NCBI GenBank assembly: GCA_045630265.1
Contig: JAZQSV010000050.1
Coordinates: forward strand, 1-14,233
Direction of reading: 5' to 3'
Source: UMGS1279 sp045630265
GTDB lineage: Bacteria; Bacillota; Clostridia; Oscillospirales; Acutalibacteraceae
DNA: 14,233 nt
Positions 1 to 5,995 of this stretch are shown one piece after another. A program made the translations under genes and the position numbers. Position 1 is the stretch's first letter, and every line of letters begins with the position of its first letter. The notes below the pieces were generated by a model. It saw nothing but the letters and a program-made list of their open reading frames with translations. It ran no database searches and was not told where the DNA came from.

Positions 1-19
1 CTAACACTAATGTGCATAA

Positions 20-51
20 AAAAGAATTTTCATAACGGTCAAGTCCGTTAT
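20..51 (-). terminator. Possible weak leftward terminator
   Basis: A perfect 7-bp inverted repeat (ATAACGG, 6-base loop, CCGTTAT) lies at 32-51. Read leftward it is followed by GAAAATTC and then six T. The T run begins about eight bases after the stem, so this is at best a weak intrinsic terminator. It would close any transcript coming leftward through the hairpin-rich element at 61-215. Confidence 0.3.
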
Positions 52-60
52 AAACATTCA

Positions 61-215
61 ACATGGTCGAGGTGACAGGGTACTCTCCACCGACACAATT
101 TTGACCGCTCCGAGCGGGGCCCAAAATTGTTCGTCTTGCTCGAGACTCGGGCAGACGGCAACCCCTGTCGCGGTTTTGCCGCTGCTTCGACGAACCTTGC
201 AGGTTCTCATCCTAC
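61..215. other. Hairpin-rich non-coding element with a tRNA 3'-end copy
   Basis: No credible coding region lies here. The DNA is GC-rich compared with its flanks and is packed with inverted repeats. A 9-bp stem ACAATTTTG/CAAAATTGT (95-103 with 122-130) encloses CCGCTC/GAGCGG. TGCTCG pairs with CGGGCA (137-142 with 148-153, one G-U). CGGCAA pairs with TTGCCG (156-161 with 176-181). GAACCT pairs with AGGTTC (192-197 with 201-206). A longer-range 7-bp helix GTTCGTC/GACGAAC (129-135 with 189-195) could enclose the central hairpins. The left end carries 16 bases identical to the 3' end of the neighbouring tRNA-Pro. It could be a structured RNA, a dispersed mobile repeat or an integration remnant; I cannot assign it to a known family. 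Confidence 0.5.
64..79 (-). repeat. 16-base copy of the tRNA-Pro 3' end
   Basis: Bases 64-79 are identical to 266-281, which encode the CCA, discriminator base, acceptor strand and part of the T arm of tRNA-Pro. The rest of a tRNA is absent, so this is a fragment. Duplicated tRNA 3' ends are the usual footprint of site-specific integration, but the two copies are only about 200 bases apart and no integrase is seen. Confidence 0.7.
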
Positions 216-223
216 TATAAACA

Positions 224-259
224 GAAATTAAAAGGAACCAACCTTACGGCTGGTTCCTT
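224..259 (-). terminator. Terminator of the tRNA-Pro transcript
   Basis: A 9-bp perfect stem, AAGGAACCA (232-240) with TGGTTCCTT (251-259), has a 10-base loop. Reading leftward it is followed directly by a T-rich stretch (TTTAATTTC). It begins just after the tRNA 3' end, as expected for an intrinsic terminator of a single-tRNA unit. Confidence 0.75.
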
Positions 260-265
260 CTAATT

Positions 266-342
266 TGGTCGAGGTGACAGGATTCGAACCTGCGGCCTCT
301 GCGTCCCGAACGCAGCGCTCTACCAAACTGAGCCACACCTCG
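266..342 (-). tRNA. tRNA-Pro (anticodon CGG), CCA encoded
   Basis: The leftward strand folds into a full cloverleaf. The acceptor stem is CGAGGTG/CACCTCG, the D stem GCTC/GAGC, the anticodon stem CTGCG/CGCAG with loop TTCGGGA, and the T arm GCAGG-TTCGAAT-CCTGT with one G-U pair. The discriminator base is A and CCA is encoded. Loop positions 34-36 read CGG, so the tRNA decodes the proline codon CCG. A promoter lies upstream at 390-418 and a terminator directly downstream, so it appears to be a single-gene transcription unit. Its 3' end is partly duplicated at 64-79. Confidence 0.96.
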
Positions 343-389
343 TTATTCTATTAAGTTTGTTATTAAATAACTCTTCTTAGCGCTTACAC

Positions 390-418
390 ATTATACTGCA
401 ATAAAAGAAAAATGTCAA
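390..418 (-). promoter_or_regulatory. Housekeeping promoter of tRNA-Pro
   Basis: On the leftward strand there is TTGACA (413-418), exactly 17 bases, then TATAAT (390-395): a consensus sigma-70/sigma-A promoter. Transcription would start near 383, about 40 bases before the tRNA 5' end. Confidence 0.9.
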
Positions 419-432
419 TATTCTTTTAGGGA

Positions 433-462
433 GAACAAAAGGGTTTTTGCGCCCCTTTGTTC
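433..462. terminator. Hairpin behind radC, possible terminator
   Basis: GAACAAAAGGG (433-443) and CCCCTTTGTTC (452-462) form an 11-position stem with one A-C mismatch, 14 bases beyond the radC stop. Reading leftward (the radC direction) it is followed by TCCCTAAAAG, without a T run. Reading rightward it is followed by CCTCTTTTATTTG. It may protect or end the radC message, but it is not a canonical leftward terminator. Confidence 0.35.
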
Positions 463-476
463 CTCTTTTATTTGTT

Positions 477-1208
477 CTACTTCTTCCCAAAAATAAAGCT
501 ATATTCCTTTGATTCAGCCATTGAGACGCAGTCGTCATCTGCAATTATAATATGGTCTAGAAGTCGCACATTTATATGCGCAAGCGTTGCCGCGATTTCA
601 CTTGTAACCCTTATATCTGCAGGGGATGGGAACGCAAAGCCCTTTGGATGGTTATGTGCTAAAAGCACCGCAGTTGCTTTGGTTTTTATAACCTGCTCCA
701 TAACTGCTCTGGCACTTACCGCAACTGCAAGCTCTGTACCCTGTGAAAGCTTGGGGCAACCCAAAATTCTGCCCTTATTATCGAGGCAAAGCATAAGCAC
801 CATTTCATTGGTTGCGCCCAAAAACTGCCTTTTAAGGTAATTAACTGCATCAATTTTATTGTTTATGCAATTGCCGGACGCACTTCTGTCATCAAGATAC
901 ATTTTTGCCACCGGCATTATAAGTCTAAATAAGCAATATGCATTATCGGTAAGGCCGGGAAATTCTGTAAGCTCCTCGCGGCTGGCATCCATAACACCCG
1001 CTATAGAACCAAAACGGTCTAAAAGCCTGTGAGCGAGCTCGTTTGTATCCTTCCTGGGAACACAGTAGCAAAGAAGCAGCTCCAAAACCTCGTGCGGCGG
1101 GGTACTTGCCGTGAAACCATTTTCAAGAAACTTTTCCTTTATTCTTTTTCTGTGGCCTTCGTGCAGATTTTTACCCTTTTTGGCCACTTGGTTGTTAAAA
1201 CTTTCCAT
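477..1208 (-). CDS. radC: RadC-family JAB/MPN-domain protein
   Basis: RadC-family protein of about 243 residues. The N-terminal half (HEGHRKRIKEKF, then ELLLCYCVPRKDTNELAHRLL and a helix-hairpin-helix-like EELTEFPGL) matches the UPF0758/RadC N-terminal domain. The C-terminal half is a JAB/MPN metalloprotease-like fold with the JAMM pattern H185-N-H187, seven residues, S195, D198. Two details differ from the usual HNHPSGDP: the loop reads HNHPKGFAF. RadC was once linked to DNA repair, but its biochemical role is unsettled. The start is uncertain. I prefer the ATG at 1208; a TTG at 1232 in the same frame, after AAAGG, would add eight residues. It lies downstream of the acpP terminator on the same strand, and no clear promoter of its own is visible. 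Confidence 0.93.
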   Translation of the reverse strand: MESFNNQVAKKGKNLHEGHRKRIKEKFLENGFTASTPPHEVLELLLCYCVPRKDTNELAHRLLDRFGSIAGVMDASREELTEFPGLTDNAYCLFRLIMPVAKMYLDDRSASGNCINNKIDAVNYLKRQFLGATNEMVLMLCLDNKGRILGCPKLSQGTELAVAVSARAVMEQVIKTKATAVLLAHNHPKGFAFPSPADIRVTSEIAATLAHINVRLLDHIIIADDDCVSMAESKEYSFIFGKK

Positions 1209-1261
1209 CTTTTTTAACCTAATGCCTTTCAAGAACCTTTATGCTGCATGTCCTTACATAA

Positions 1262-1290
1262 GAAAAATGCACCCGTCGAAACAGGTGCAT
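1262..1290 (-). terminator. Terminator of acpP
   Basis: ATGCACC (1267-1273) pairs with GGTGCAT (1284-1290) around a 10-base loop. Reading leftward the stem runs directly into five T and a C, typical of an intrinsic terminator. It starts 19 bases after the acpP stop and separates acpP from radC. Confidence 0.8.
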
Positions 1291-1308
1291 ACCCTCTAAA
1301 CAAAAATC

Positions 1309-1536
1309 TTACTGATTATTTTCGATATAGTTTACAAGGTCGCCAACCGATTTAATATCTTCAATAGCTTCGTCGGGGATTTCAACGGAAAATTCGTCCT
1401 CAACGCTCATAAGTACCTCAACAACGTCCAGGCTATCAGCGCCAAGGTCATCTGCAACGGTTGTTTCCATTGTAATTTTTTCAACCTCAACATCAAACTG
1501 AGTAGCAATAATTTCCCTAATTTTTTCAAAAACCAT
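1309..1536 (-). CDS. acpP: Acyl carrier protein
   Basis: Acyl carrier protein of 75 residues, the usual length. It carries growing acyl chains on a phosphopantetheine arm for type II fatty acid synthesis in the cytoplasm. The attachment site is the Ser35 in GADSLD, and the following helix II (VVEVLMSVEDEF) is the standard recognition helix. The protein is strongly acidic, as expected. The ATG follows GGGAGG at a 7-base distance. It appears to be transcribed alone, from the promoter at 1653-1681 to the terminator at 1262-1290. No other fatty acid synthesis genes are adjacent, which is atypical, since acpP often sits with fabD/fabG/fabF or plsX and rnc. A second ACP elsewhere in the genome is therefore possible. 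Confidence 0.97.
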   Translation of the reverse strand: MVFEKIREIIATQFDVEVEKITMETTVADDLGADSLDVVEVLMSVEDEFSVEIPDEAIEDIKSVGDLVNYIENNQ

Positions 1537-1629
1537 AAATAATCCTCCCGTGTGGAAAATTTGTTGTTACCGTGCCAAAATGCCATTTATTACTAGACAT
1601 GCGCGGATTTTTATGTTATATTTATAAAG

Positions 1630-1647
1630 TATAAACGAATGTTTATA
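1630..1647. promoter_or_regulatory. Palindrome over the acpP transcription start (operator candidate)
   Basis: TATAAAC-N4-GTTTATA is a perfect 7+7 inverted repeat. It covers the predicted acpP start point near 1646, just downstream of the -10 box at 1653-1658. That position suits a repressor operator. I do not recognise the motif as a known fatty acid regulator site. Confidence 0.4.
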
Positions 1648-1652
1648 TATTG

Positions 1653-1681
1653 ATAATATGATAATTTTAAGATTTTGTCAA
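1653..1681 (-). promoter_or_regulatory. Promoter of acpP
   Basis: On the leftward strand there is TTGACA (1676-1681), 17 bases, then TATTAT (1653-1658). The predicted start near 1646 gives a leader of about 110 bases before the acpP ATG. Confidence 0.75.
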
Positions 1682-1829
1682 CTGTTTTTAAGATTTTTTT
1701 ATCCCGAACGGGCAATTTGGAAAAACTTTTACCTTTAAATTACTTTTTTGATGCATTTTCTGCAGTTTTGCAGTCTTTAAAATATTTCAAACCGAAAACG
1801 AATAAAAACAAATAAAAGGAGAAAAACAA

Positions 1830-2303
1830 ATGAAGAAGTTTATTAACGAATTTAAGGAATTTATTGCGCAGGGCAACGTTATTGATATGGCCGTTGCAGT
1901 TGTTATTGGTGCCGCTTTTAAGGACATTGTAAACAGTCTTGTAAACAGCGTTGTTATGCCATTAATCAGCTTGCTTTTAAACGGCATCAACGTTTCTGAC
2001 TGGAAATGGGTTATTAGACCCGCAACATTTGATGCCGCAGGTAAGGTTTTAACCGAAGAAACCGCCCTTGGTTACGGTGTTTTCATCCAAGAGGTTTTGG
2101 AATTTTTCATTATTGCTGTCTGCATTTTCTTAATGCTAAAGGTTGTTCTTTCCTTTAAAACCACCTTTGAAAAGCTTGCTAAAAAAGAGGCAGAGAAGGC
2201 AGCTGAGCAAGAGGCAGAGGCAATTCAAGAGACCGCTCCCGCAGAAACCGCAGAGGATATTTTAAAGGACATTCGCACCCTTCTTTTAAAGGAAAAAAAT
2301 TAA
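1830..2303 (+). CDS. mscL: Large-conductance mechanosensitive channel MscL
   Basis: MscL, 157 residues, an inner-membrane homopentamer that opens under membrane tension and releases solutes after osmotic downshock. The N-terminal amphipathic helix (KKFINEFKEFIAQGNVIDMA) leads into TM1 (VAVVIGAAFKDIVNSLVNSVVMPL), with the glycine and alanine spacing typical of the gate. A periplasmic loop follows at about 48-80. TM2 (VFIQEVLEFFIIAVCIFLMLKVV) ends near 108. The tail is a charged Glu/Ala/Lys-rich coiled stretch ending in the conserved C-terminal helix motif (EDILKDIRTLLL). The loop is a little longer than in E. coli MscL (136 residues). The ATG follows AAAGGAG by eight bases. Bases 1690-1829 show no promoter I would defend. 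Confidence 0.97.
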   Translation: MKKFINEFKEFIAQGNVIDMAVAVVIGAAFKDIVNSLVNSVVMPLISLLLNGINVSDWKWVIRPATFDAAGKVLTEETALGYGVFIQEVLEFFIIAVCIFLMLKVVLSFKTTFEKLAKKEAEKAAEQEAEAIQETAPAETAEDILKDIRTLLLKEKN

Positions 2304-2346
2304 CGCTTTAACAAGGTTTTAAAATCATACAAAGGGGTTTTCTTGT

Positions 2347-4083
2347 TTGTCGGACGACACGGTTTTAAAGTTTTTTAAACCAACCAGAGAAAATATAGGT
2401 GAATATATCGCACTTTATAAAAAACATAGCGAAAAGCTTTTTGGGTGCGAATATTCGCCCTCTACCATTTTGCTTTGGGAACCCTTTTATAAACAGCGTA
2501 TAGCCATTTTTAGGGGAAGTATTTTTCTTATGTTTGAAAGGAAAGGTGCGCCCCCTATTTTTTTATTGCCTCTGGGCGGAGATTTAAAGGAAAACATCCT
2601 GCTTTTAAAGGATTACGCAAAGAAAAACGGCTTCCCTCTTTACTTTTTAGCGGGCAATAACGAAAATTTGGAGGAATTTAAAAAGCATTTTGGGGACAAG
2701 TATAATTTCGAACCATCACGCGAGGATTTTGAGTATATTTACAAAAAAAGCGACCTTTCGGATTTAATTGGTAAAAAATACCATCAAAAAAGAAACCATA
2801 TCTCTGCTTTTTCAAGGCAATATAATTGGTCTTTTGAACCGCTTTCAAAGGAAAATTTAAACGAAGTACTCAAAACCGCTGATATATGGGCAAAAAGCAC
2901 CGAACAAACCGAAAGTTTAGACAGTTTAATTTCTGAAAATGCCGCAATGGCCGGCGTTTTAGAGCAAAGAGATATGCTCCAAATTTTAGGCGGCGTTATT
3001 CGTGTAAATGGTAAAATAGTTGCGTTTTGCTTTGGAACGCCTATAAACGATAGGGTTTTTAACATTCAGGTAGAAAAGGCGCTTCCTGAATTTAGGGGCG
3101 CATATGCCGTTATAAACAGGGAATTTGCGAGATTTTTACCGGAAAATTTTATATATTTAAACCGCGAGGACGATATGGGTCTTGAAGGGCTTAGAAAAGC
3201 AAAGCTCTCCTACCGTCCGGAATTTTTGTATGAAAAATACTTCCTATCTCCAAAAGAAGACGAAAAAACAGAAGAAAATGAGCTTAAAGGTCTTTATCTA
3301 TCCTCCTTTTTAGAGGATACAAGTGAAGACGCCGATTATTTGTTCGAGCACCTTTTTAAAAAAGCACATCTTTTAACCGAAAACGTTGACGGCAAGGTAG
3401 CATCTATGCTTTATTTAATAGACTGTGCCCTTAAAACAAGGGCGGGAGACCTTCCCTTTTATTACCTTTACGCCGCCTGTACCGACCCAAAATATAGAGG
3501 ACGGGGTTTAATGTGCGAGCTTTTAAAAAAGGCAAAAAAACATGCCGAAGCAAACGGCAAGAAAGGTATAGTATTAAGACCTGCCGAAGCCAAACTCTTT
3601 GATTTTTATGGTAAAAATGGTTACACACGATTTTTTAATTTTTCCTTTGGTTCTGCAGGTTTAAGCGACCTTGAGGGGGTTGTTGCTACTGAATTTTCGG
3701 AAATTTCTCTTTCAAAATACCACCGCGAAAGAGAAAAAATTTTACCTACCCTTTCAGACTGCTTTGTAAGCTTTGAAAACGCACTTTTTACCGCCGCACT
3801 GGACGGTTTAACGGTTTTCACAAACGGCAAGGCTTTTTTGGCTTGTAAAAAGGAAAATGACACATTGGTTTGTAAAGAATGTCTTTGCGGTAAGGGTGAA
3901 AATGCCGCTTTTTTGGGCCTTTTAAGGGCGATTATGACCGAGTTTTCCACTTCAAAAGCTACACTAAGAGCCCCAGCAGGCATATTAGATGAGCTTTCCT
4001 TTATGCAAAACGGATGTTTTGGTATGATAAGCGGAGAATTCCCGCCCGCAGAAAACGGGTACCTCGGATTCGCGTTTGACTAA
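2347..4083 (+). CDS. DUF2156-GNAT fusion protein (putative acyl/aminoacyl transferase)
   Basis: A 578-residue cytoplasmic protein with no signal peptide or membrane segment. Residues 1 to about 305 look like the DUF2156 fold, the C-terminal domain of phosphatidylglycerol lysyltransferases, including the KKYHQKRNHISAF segment near 143-155. Residues from about 315 onward resemble a GNAT acetyltransferase, with the acetyl-CoA pyrophosphate loop DPKYRGRGLMCELL near 380-393 and FYGKNGY near 422-428. About 130 residues at the C-terminus have no clear assignment. No MprF-type flippase domain is present, so lipid lysinylation is not implied, and the substrate is unknown. The start is a TTG nine bases after AAAGGGG. 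It lies 43 bases downstream of mscL with no terminator between and may share its transcript. The strong terminator at 4139-4177 closes the unit. Confidence 0.8.
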   Translation: MSDDTVLKFFKPTRENIGEYIALYKKHSEKLFGCEYSPSTILLWEPFYKQRIAIFRGSIFLMFERKGAPPIFLLPLGGDLKENILLLKDYAKKNGFPLYFLAGNNENLEEFKKHFGDKYNFEPSREDFEYIYKKSDLSDLIGKKYHQKRNHISAFSRQYNWSFEPLSKENLNEVLKTADIWAKSTEQTESLDSLISENAAMAGVLEQRDMLQILGGVIRVNGKIVAFCFGTPINDRVFNIQVEKALPEFRGAYAVINREFARFLPENFIYLNREDDMGLEGLRKAKLSYRPEFLYEKYFLSPKEDEKTEENELKGLYLSSFLEDTSEDADYLFEHLFKKAHLLTENVDGKVASMLYLIDCALKTRAGDLPFYYLYAACTDPKYRGRGLMCELLKKAKKHAEANGKKGIVLRPAEAKLFDFYGKNGYTRFFNFSFGSAGLSDLEGVVATEFSEISLSKYHREREKILPTLSDCFVSFENALFTAALDGLTVFTNGKAFLACKKENDTLVCKECLCGKGENAAFLGLLRAIMTEFSTSKATLRAPAGILDELSFMQNGCFGMISGEFPPAENGYLGFAFD

Positions 4084-4138
4084 ATTCCCTACATTATAAT
4101 ATATAGGAAGCAAATATTTTGTTTTTTTACTTATATTC

Positions 4139-4177
4139 AGCCCATCTTTGGTAACGCTATCCAAGGATGGGCTTTTT
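4139..4177 (+). terminator. Strong terminator after the DUF2156-GNAT gene
   Basis: AGCCCATCTTTGG (4139-4151) pairs with CCAAGGATGGGCT (4161-4173), a 13-bp stem with one wobble pair and a 9-base loop, followed by a TTTTT run. It ends only 33 bases before the spoVAE start, leaving no room for a separate spoVAE promoter downstream of it. Confidence 0.9.
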
Positions 4178-4210
4178 CGCCCTTTTAAGGATTTTTAAAG
4201 GAGTTTTGTT

Positions 4211-4585
4211 ATGGAACTATTATTAAAATGCCTCTACGCCTTTTTGGTGGGCGGATTTTTGTGCGTTATTGGTCAGGTTTTAATTGATTTCACCAAACTC
4301 ACCCCAGCACGAATTTTGGTAGCTTACGTTGTTGGTGGCGTTTTGCTAACCGCTATCGGGATTTATGAGCCAATTGTGGATTTTGCAGGAGCGGGAGCTA
4401 CCGTTCCCCTAACGGGATTTGGTTATTCGCTTGCAAAAGGCGTAGAGAAGGCAGTTAGTGATTATGGGCTTATAGGCGCACTTTCGGGCGGTCTTACCGC
4501 TACCTCTGCCGGAATTACCGCCGCAATTATATTTGGATTATTGGCCTCACTAATTTCTAAACCAAGTAAAAATAGCTTTAATTAA
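4211..4585 (+). CDS. spoVAE: Stage V sporulation protein AE (SpoVAE)
   Basis: A 124-residue membrane protein of the SpoVAC/SpoVAE family. SpoVA proteins act in the inner forespore membrane, taking up dipicolinic acid in sporulation and releasing it in germination. Hydrophobic segments are visible near 5-26, 33-52, 86-104 and 98-116. The signatures VIGQVLIDFTKLTPARILV and AGATVPLTGFGYSLAKGV match SpoVAE closely. The ATG is seven bases after AAAGGAG. The gene stands alone: spoVAC and spoVAD, its usual neighbours, are not here, and the next gene is parA after a 600-base spacer. Promoter placement is unclear because a strong terminator sits just upstream. It could be read by a forespore sigma factor from within or beyond that hairpin, but I see no convincing sigma-G site. 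Confidence 0.9.
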   Translation: MELLLKCLYAFLVGGFLCVIGQVLIDFTKLTPARILVAYVVGGVLLTAIGIYEPIVDFAGAGATVPLTGFGYSLAKGVEKAVSDYGLIGALSGGLTATSAGITAAIIFGLLASLISKPSKNSFN

Positions 4586-4590
4586 CCCCG

Positions 4591-4893
4591 CGTGTCGGCA
4601 GCGTGGCTGCACCAAAACGCGAAACATAAATTTATTGCCAAATATAAATAGTAACTCGCGGTCAAAAATTTAAGGCCGCGGTCGGCGTGGCCGACACCAT
4701 ATTCGCACATTTATGTTTGTTTAGTAATATAAATAGTTTCCTGCGTCCATAAATTTAAGGCCGCGTGCCGAAATTTTTTATATTCGTACTATCCACCTCC
4801 GCGAATTCGCTCCCCGCCGCGTGGGGCCGCGTGAGGAAATTTCAAAAATTTGCAGAAATTAACTGCGCGAATTTGGTGTTGAGCACACAAAGG
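4591..4893 (-). repeat. Modular palindromic intergenic repeat block, copy 1
   Basis: A non-coding block rich in GCG/CGCG that matches the 9543-9890 block in reverse orientation. Read leftward the modules are: an end module (about 4893-4824), a middle module with CCCCGC/GTGGGG and the palindrome GCGAATTCGC (4786-4839), and two units of about 85 bases (about 4770-4681 and 4680-4591). Each unit begins CGCGGCCTTAAATTT, passes an AT-rich ACTATTTAT stretch and ends in a hairpin with GTG/CAC loop: GTCGGC-GTG-GCCGAC at 4681-4695, GCAGC-GTG-GCTGC at 4598-4610. A worn extra copy in the other orientation may lie at 4951-4983. Bases 4894-4983 otherwise show nothing recognisable. Confidence 0.8.
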
Positions 4894-4983
4894 TCTTTTT
4901 TTACACTGCAAGTTTTTAAACGCGGGTCAACCATCAAAAAATCCATATGATTTATGTGCGCGAAACTGCTCACGGCCACGGCG

Positions 4984-4999
4984 TGTTTCACGTGAAACA
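4984..4999. promoter_or_regulatory. parS: parS centromere site
   Basis: TGTTTCACGTGAAACA, a perfect 16-bp palindrome identical to the classical Bacillus parS consensus. ParB (Spo0J) binds it, loads as a CTP-dependent clamp and spreads, marking the origin region for segregation and SMC loading. It lies 25 bases upstream of the -35 element of the parA promoter, so ParB binding could also influence parAB transcription. Confidence 0.97.
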
Positions 5000-5024
5000 T
5001 TTTATAGAAATTTTATGAATTCTC

Positions 5025-5052
5025 TTTACTTTTTGCCGGTTTGTGTTATAAT
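5025..5052 (+). promoter_or_regulatory. Promoter of parA
   Basis: TTTACT (5025-5030), 16 bases, then TATAAT (5047-5052), with a TG at 5044-5045 forming an extended -10. Transcription would start near 5059, giving a leader of about 120 bases before parA. Confidence 0.7.
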
Positions 5053-5061
5053 AAATTTATA

Positions 5062-5134
5062 TAGGTTTGAAGCTTAAAACCTAGTATTTTTTCACTTTTT
5101 ACGGACTTTTTAAACGCTATATACAATATATTGT
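5062..5134 (+). promoter_or_regulatory. parA leader: weak attenuator-like hairpin and palindrome
   Basis: The leader contains a 7-bp stem TAGGTTT/AAACCTA (5062-5068 with 5077-5083) followed by TATTTTTT, which resembles a weak intrinsic terminator. Further on is a perfect 12-bp palindrome ACAATATATTGT (5123-5134). Both are suggestive of control but could be incidental in AT-rich DNA. Confidence 0.3.
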
Positions 5135-5180
5135 GTTCTAAAGGTTTTTTCTTTCTATATTTTTGAAAAGGAGAATTCTT

Positions 5181-5945
5181 TTGGGTAAAATTGTTGCTAT
5201 TGTAAACCAAAAGGGTGGTGTGGGTAAGACGACCACTGCAGTAAACCTCACCGCAGGTCTTGGAATTAAAGACAAAAGGGTGCTTTTGGTAGATGCCGAC
5301 CCTCAAGGCAACTCTACAAGCGGCTTTGGTATAAGCAAAAAAGAGGTTTTGGCCTCCGCTTACGATCTGATAACCGGTAAAAAGCCAATTGAAGAGGTTG
5401 TTTTACATACAAAATTCTTAGGCGTTGACCTTATTCCCTCCTCTATGAACCTTGCAGGTGCAGAAATTGAGCTTAGCACAATGGAGGAGCGCACAAACCG
5501 CCTTAAAACCGCACTTTCCTTTGTTAGAGAGGATTACGACTATATTTTTATTGACTGCCCGCCATCACTGGGACTTATTACTTTAAACGCTTTATCTGCA
5601 GCCGACACCTTTTTGGTGCCCCTTCAGTGCGAATTCTTTGCTCTTGAAGGTCTTTCCCAGCTTATGGCTACAATGCGTCAGGTGAAACGTAGTTTCAACC
5701 CTAATTTAGAGATTGAGGGCGTACTTCTTACTATGTACGACGGGCGCCTTAACCTCACACAACAGGTTGTGAGCGAAATTAAGAAGTTTTTTGGCAAAAA
5801 GCTTTATTCTTCGGTAATTACCCGCTCTGTACGTCTTTCTGAGGCTCCAAGCTTCGGTCTTCCTATACAGTATTACGACCGTAAAAGCAAGGGTGCTAAC
5901 TGTTATAATGCTTTGGCCGACGAATTTATTTCAAAAAACAAATAA
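5181..5945 (+). CDS. parA: Chromosome partitioning ATPase ParA (Soj)
   Basis: ParA/Soj ATPase of 254 residues, the usual chromosomal length. It binds the nucleoid nonspecifically as an ATP dimer and is stimulated by ParB, helping segregate origins; in Bacillus, Soj also regulates DnaA. The deviant Walker A motif KGGVGKTTT is at about residues 10-18, the A' motif DADPQGNST near 40-48, and Walker B IFIDCPPSLG near 117-126. The start is the TTG seven bases after AAAAGGAG, giving MGKIVAIVNQKGG. An upstream TTG at 5163 would place the ribosome site inside the gene and is not credible. It is followed by parB after 50 bases without a terminator, and parS lies upstream. Confidence 0.97.
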   Translation: MGKIVAIVNQKGGVGKTTTAVNLTAGLGIKDKRVLLVDADPQGNSTSGFGISKKEVLASAYDLITGKKPIEEVVLHTKFLGVDLIPSSMNLAGAEIELSTMEERTNRLKTALSFVREDYDYIFIDCPPSLGLITLNALSAADTFLVPLQCEFFALEGLSQLMATMRQVKRSFNPNLEIEGVLLTMYDGRLNLTQQVVSEIKKFFGKKLYSSVITRSVRLSEAPSFGLPIQYYDRKSKGANCYNALADEFISKNK

Positions 5946-5995
5946 TTTTGTAAAAAACGACAAAAATATATTTTTTTCAACTGAAAGGAACAAAT

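Noticed and set aside
61..220. A second tRNA gene beginning with the 16-base copy of the tRNA-Pro 3' end
   Set aside because: Only the 3' acceptor and part of the T arm are present. No D arm, anticodon arm or matching 5' acceptor strand is found; the following sequence folds into unrelated hairpins.
1690..1829. A promoter for mscL
   Set aside because: Several AT-rich hexamer pairs can be found, but none combines acceptable -35 and -10 boxes with 16-18 base spacing well enough to defend.
2347..4083. MprF phosphatidylglycerol lysyltransferase
   Set aside because: Only the DUF2156-like domain is present. The large membrane flippase part of MprF is absent and no membrane segments are seen.
4786..4796. 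A DnaA box or replication origin in the spoVAE-parA spacer
   Set aside because: The nearest match (CTATCCACC) differs from TTATCCACA, is isolated and lies in the repeat's middle module. There is no cluster of boxes and no dnaA gene.
4591..4893. A CRISPR array
   Set aside because: Units are about 85 bases, internally diverged and directly abutting, with no uniform short repeats alternating with unique spacers and no cas genes nearby.
4765..4950. A 61-residue rightward open frame
   Set aside because: It runs across the repeat modules, lacks a ribosome binding site and resembles no protein. Sequence conservation there is explained by the repeat.
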